Positions 6,175 through 7,930 of a stretch of DNA of 7,930 nt are shown one piece after another; positions within the stretch are counted from its first letter, which is position 1; every line of letters begins with the position of its first letter. The stretch is from contig CAIQJW010000133.1 in NCBI GenBank assembly GCA_903872255.1, positions 1-7,930 on the forward strand, in the 5' to 3' direction. Below the pieces are notes generated by a model. The model was not told where the DNA came from and searched no databases. It saw only the letters and a list, made by a program, of their open reading frames with translations. A program made the position numbers and the translations under genes. Source of the stretch: an uncultured delta proteobacterium (GTDB taxonomy: Bacteria; Desulfobacterota; Syntrophorhabdia; Syntrophorhabdales; Syntrophorhabdaceae).

Positions 6175-6623
6175 GTCCCTACCGAAAAAGATGTTTTTTT
6201 AAATTCGCGTTTGCTGAAGAGCACCTTATAGTCATTGATGCCGGACCTGGCAGCCATTGCAGCGATCACCGCGGTGCACGCCTCGCGTGTTTTCCCGTGC
6301 ACCATCGTGTAGAGGTTGTACGGCCAATACCCGCCGGTGGCGCGCTCGTAGCAATGGCTCACCTCGCCGAAGCCTGCCATGATGGCCCCGACCTCCTCGA
6401 CCTGGTCCGCCGGGACACTCCAGACAACCATCGCATTGCCTTCATAGGAAACCGCCCGGTGTGCGACCATGAGCGAGATCCTCCGGATAATTCCTTTTTC
6501 CATGAGGAGGGTAATTTCCCGGATCAATTGCTCCCCTGTCATCCCCATCTGCCCGGCCATTGTTTCATATGGTCTGTCGGTGATCGGGAAATCGGCGGGA
6601 AGCGCTTCGAGAACGCTTTTCAT
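6171..6623 (-). CDS. ahbB: Siroheme decarboxylase subunit, AhbB-type (Lrp/AsnC-like fold)
   Basis: A 150-residue protein with an N-terminal winged-helix part (about 1-50; LPADFPITDRPYETMAGQMG, then MEKGIIRRIS) and a C-terminal RAM-like ferredoxin fold. Such proteins are often misannotated as Lrp/AsnC regulators. The conserved NAMVVWSVP (63-71), VSHCYER (88-94) and WPYNLYTMVHG (100-110) blocks are those of siroheme decarboxylases. These remove the two acetate carboxyls of siroheme to give 12,18-didecarboxysiroheme in the alternative heme pathway. The block pattern is closer to AhbB than AhbA. The enzyme normally works as an AhbA-AhbB pair, and the partner is not seen here. Direct coupling to hemL supports the tetrapyrrole assignment. 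A GTG (6626) directly precedes ATG 6623; neither has a clear ribosome binding site. A related NirD/G/H/L-type role in heme d1 synthesis is possible but less likely for a lone gene beside hemL. Confidence 0.85.
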   Translation of the reverse strand: MKSVLEALPADFPITDRPYETMAGQMGMTGEQLIREITLLMEKGIIRRISLMVAHRAVSYEGNAMVVWSVPADQVEEVGAIMAGFGEVSHCYERATGGYWPYNLYTMVHGKTREACTAVIAAMAARSGINDYKVLFSKREFKKTSFSVGT

Positions 6624-6683
6624 CACGTCTATTGTTACATATCCGGGAAAACCATTACAGATAAATTATCGTTTAAAAAAAAC

Positions 6684-6713
6684 TTTACAATGCACCTTCG
6701 GACATGTTGTAAC
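6684..6713 (+). promoter_or_regulatory. Weak candidate promoter for dapL
   Basis: TTTACA (6684-6689) and TGTAAC (6708-6713) are separated by 18 bp. They would start transcription near 6720 and leave a leader of about 70 nt before dapL. The -10 box is only a 4/6 match. The two boxes largely coincide with the arms of the TTACAA/TTGTAA dyad, which would suit an operator placed on the promoter. For the leftward operon the best -10 I see is GATAAT (minus strand, 6665-6670), without a good -35 box. Confidence 0.25.
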
Positions 6714-6757
6714 TATCAATTCATAAATTGCACCGTAGTGCCTGCATCATGGCATGA
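6685..6757. repeat. Cluster of short inverted repeats between ahbB and dapL
   Basis: The 166-bp divergent spacer (6624-6789) contains no gene but four short dyads in a row. These are TTACAA-N16-TTGTAA (6685-6712, with a TTCG tetranucleotide at its exact centre), CAATT-CATA-AATTG (6717-6730), GCAC-CGTA-GTGC (6730-6741) and TCATG-G-CATGA (6747-6757). A run of eight A lies at 6675-6682. The dyads could be operators, or leader RNA structure for dapL. Each is short enough to occur by chance; their density is what stands out. Confidence 0.4.
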
Positions 6758-6776
6758 GAATTCTGTTATTACGAGT

Positions 6777-6783
6777 AAAGGAG
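6777..6783 (+). promoter_or_regulatory. Strong ribosome binding site of dapL
   Basis: AAAGGAG is followed by a 6-nt spacer and then ATG 6790. It is close to the ideal complement of the 16S rRNA 3' end and fixes the dapL start. It is one of the clearest sites in the window. Confidence 0.85.
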
Positions 6784-6789
6784 CCCGGC

Positions 6790-7930
6790 ATGGTAAAACC
6801 AGCATCGAGAATTGAACAGATCCCGCCATATCTTTTTGCGCGTATCGATAAAAAGAAAGAAGAGATCAGGAAAAAAGGAATGGACCTCGTCGATTTTGGC
6901 ATAGGCGATCCGGACATACCTACGCCTGCCAATATCATAGCAAAGATGAAAGAGGCCGTGGACGACCCGAAAAATCACCGCTATCCCAGCTATGAAGGAA
7001 TGCCGGAATTCCGGCAGGCCGCGGCGACCTGGTATAAAAGGCGGTTTGGGGTCGATCTCGACCCTGCGACCGAGGTCGTAACACTCATCGGCTCTAAGGA
7101 AGGAATAGCGCACATACCGTGGGCATATGCCGAAGAAGGGGACGTTGTCCTCGTCCCATCCCCCGGATATCCAGTATATAAGATCGCCACGACCTTTGCC
7201 GGTGCCACCCCCTATATCATGCCCCTTAAAGAAGAAAATGGGTTTTTGCCCCGGTATGAGGATATCCCTGAAGACATCCTGAAAAAAGCAAAACTCCTCT
7301 TCATAAATTATCCCAACAATCCGACAGGCGCCTGCGCCGATGACAGCTTTTACGAGAAAACGCTGGAGCTTGCGAAACGCTACAATATACTTATCTGCCA
7401 CGATGCCGCATACAGCGAAATAGCCTACGACGGATACAGGCCGAAGAGCATCCTGGAATTCGACAGGGACAAAAAATATTCGCTGGAATTTCATTCATTG
7501 TCGAAGACGTATTGCATGACAGGCTGGCGGATCGGTTTCGCAGTTGGTTGTTCAGACGGTATTTACAATCTCGGGAAACTCAAGACGAACATCGATTCGG
7601 GCGCATTTCAGGCGGTACAATATGCCGGCATCGAGGCCCTGATGGGCGATCAGACCTCTGTTGCGGAACTCAACGCACGGCTGGAAAAAAGGCGGGACAT
7701 GGCAGTCGAAGCCTTCAAAACGCTCGGCGTCGACATAAAAGGCCCGAAGGCCACCTACTATATCTGGGCGAAAGTGCCAAAAGGGTTTACATCATCCGAT
7801 TTCTGTGAAAGACTTATTGAGGAAACGGGTATCGTCGTTACGCCGGGGAGCGGTTTCGGCGATGAAGGTGAAGGTTATTTCCGGATCTCAATAACGCTGG
7901 GAGAAGAGAAGATAGCCGAGGCGGCACGGC
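6790..7930 (+). CDS. dapL: LL-diaminopimelate aminotransferase (3' end outside the window)
   Basis: A fold-type I PLP aminotransferase that converts tetrahydrodipicolinate and glutamate directly to LL-diaminopimelate, bypassing the DapC/D/E steps of lysine and peptidoglycan synthesis. The window holds 380 codons with no stop. Family members have about 385-410 residues, so only the C-terminal tip is missing. Visible motifs are RIEQIPPYLFARIDKKK (7-23), DFGIGDPDIPTP (35-46), HRYPSYEGMPEFR (63-75), IGSKEGIAH, NYPNNPTGA with N177-P178 (174-181), CHDAAYSEIAYDGYRP with D205 and Y208, the PLP lysine K239 in SLSKT, and GWRIGF with R247. The SYEG and SKEGIAH segments point to DapL rather than a general aspartate aminotransferase, although substrate cannot be proved from sequence. 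It faces away from the ahbB-hemL-alr operon. Together with alr it supplies both non-standard amino acids of the stem peptide. Confidence 0.92.
   Translation, partial: MVKPASRIEQIPPYLFARIDKKKEEIRKKGMDLVDFGIGDPDIPTPANIIAKMKEAVDDPKNHRYPSYEGMPEFRQAAATWYKRRFGVDLDPATEVVTLIGSKEGIAHIPWAYAEEGDVVLVPSPGYPVYKIATTFAGATPYIMPLKEENGFLPRYEDIPEDILKKAKLLFINYPNNPTGACADDSFYEKTLELAKRYNILICHDAAYSEIAYDGYRPKSILEFDRDKKYSLEFHSLSKTYCMTGWRIGFAVGCSDGIYNLGKLKTNIDSGAFQAVQYAGIEALMGDQTSVAELNARLEKRRDMAVEAFKTLGVDIKGPKATYYIWAKVPKGFTSSDFCERLIEETGIVVTPGSGFGDEGEGYFRISITLGEEKIAEAAR

Noticed and set aside
6769..7494. A 241-codon open frame on the minus strand opposite dapL
   Set aside because: dapL on the plus strand is continuous, has a strong ribosome binding site and full aminotransferase motifs. 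The antisense product shows no family pattern.
1..7930. Mobile elements, CRISPR arrays, integrase sites or toxin-antitoxin genes
   Set aside because: I saw no transposase, recombinase or regularly spaced repeats. The tRNA end in the window shows no flanking duplicated attachment site.

Overview
The window reads as a compact chromosomal segment of a bacterium. GC content is intermediate, genes are tightly packed on both strands, and no insertion sequence, phage gene, CRISPR array or other mobile element is visible. Several features point to an anaerobic or microaerobic lineage that uses the siroheme-dependent route to heme, such as Desulfobacterota, Nitrospirota or Omnitrophota: an AhbB-type siroheme decarboxylase, an LL-diaminopimelate aminotransferase (DapL route to lysine and peptidoglycan), a 6-phosphofructokinase of the GGGPAPG type, and a tiny bS22/COX24-type ribosomal protein. 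The phylum is an inference; no single gene here decides it.

Layout. At 1-30 (minus) lies the 5' third of a tRNA, probably tRNA-Arg, with a near-consensus promoter at 40-68. A second promoter, facing right, precedes a 30-codon gene at 216-308 for a very basic bS22/AURKAIP1-COX24 family peptide. The 3' end of this gene overlaps the 3' end of the convergent nfo gene (endonuclease IV, 273-1106, minus). A short divergent gap follows, then two rightward genes: a 417-residue phosphofructokinase (1178-2431) and a GAF plus HD-GYP protein (2471-3709), probably a cyclic-di-GMP phosphodiesterase. They meet head-on with a leftward operon of three genes: ahbB (6171-6623), hemL (4879-6174) and alr (3741-4865). 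This operon is tightly coupled: ahbB and hemL share an ATGA, and the alr ribosome binding site lies over the hemL stop codon. A 166-bp divergent intergenic region with several dyads separates ahbB from dapL (6790 to the window end, plus), which is cut off by the window near its C-terminus.

How the genes work together. hemL makes 5-aminolevulinate, the first committed tetrapyrrole precursor. AhbB belongs to the enzyme that decarboxylates siroheme later in the alternative heme pathway. alr supplies D-alanine and dapL supplies LL-diaminopimelate, the two special amino acids of the peptidoglycan stem peptide. Three of the four genes in this half (hemL, alr, dapL) encode PLP enzymes of three different folds. 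The rightward pair combines a central glycolytic enzyme with a second-messenger hydrolase.

The window is mostly recognisable housekeeping content. I did not find a convincing undescribed system. The points most worth following up are the 30-codon bS22 gene that overlaps nfo, the mixed phosphoryl-donor signature of the phosphofructokinase and its same-frame HD-GYP neighbour, and the dyad-rich spacer between ahbB and dapL.
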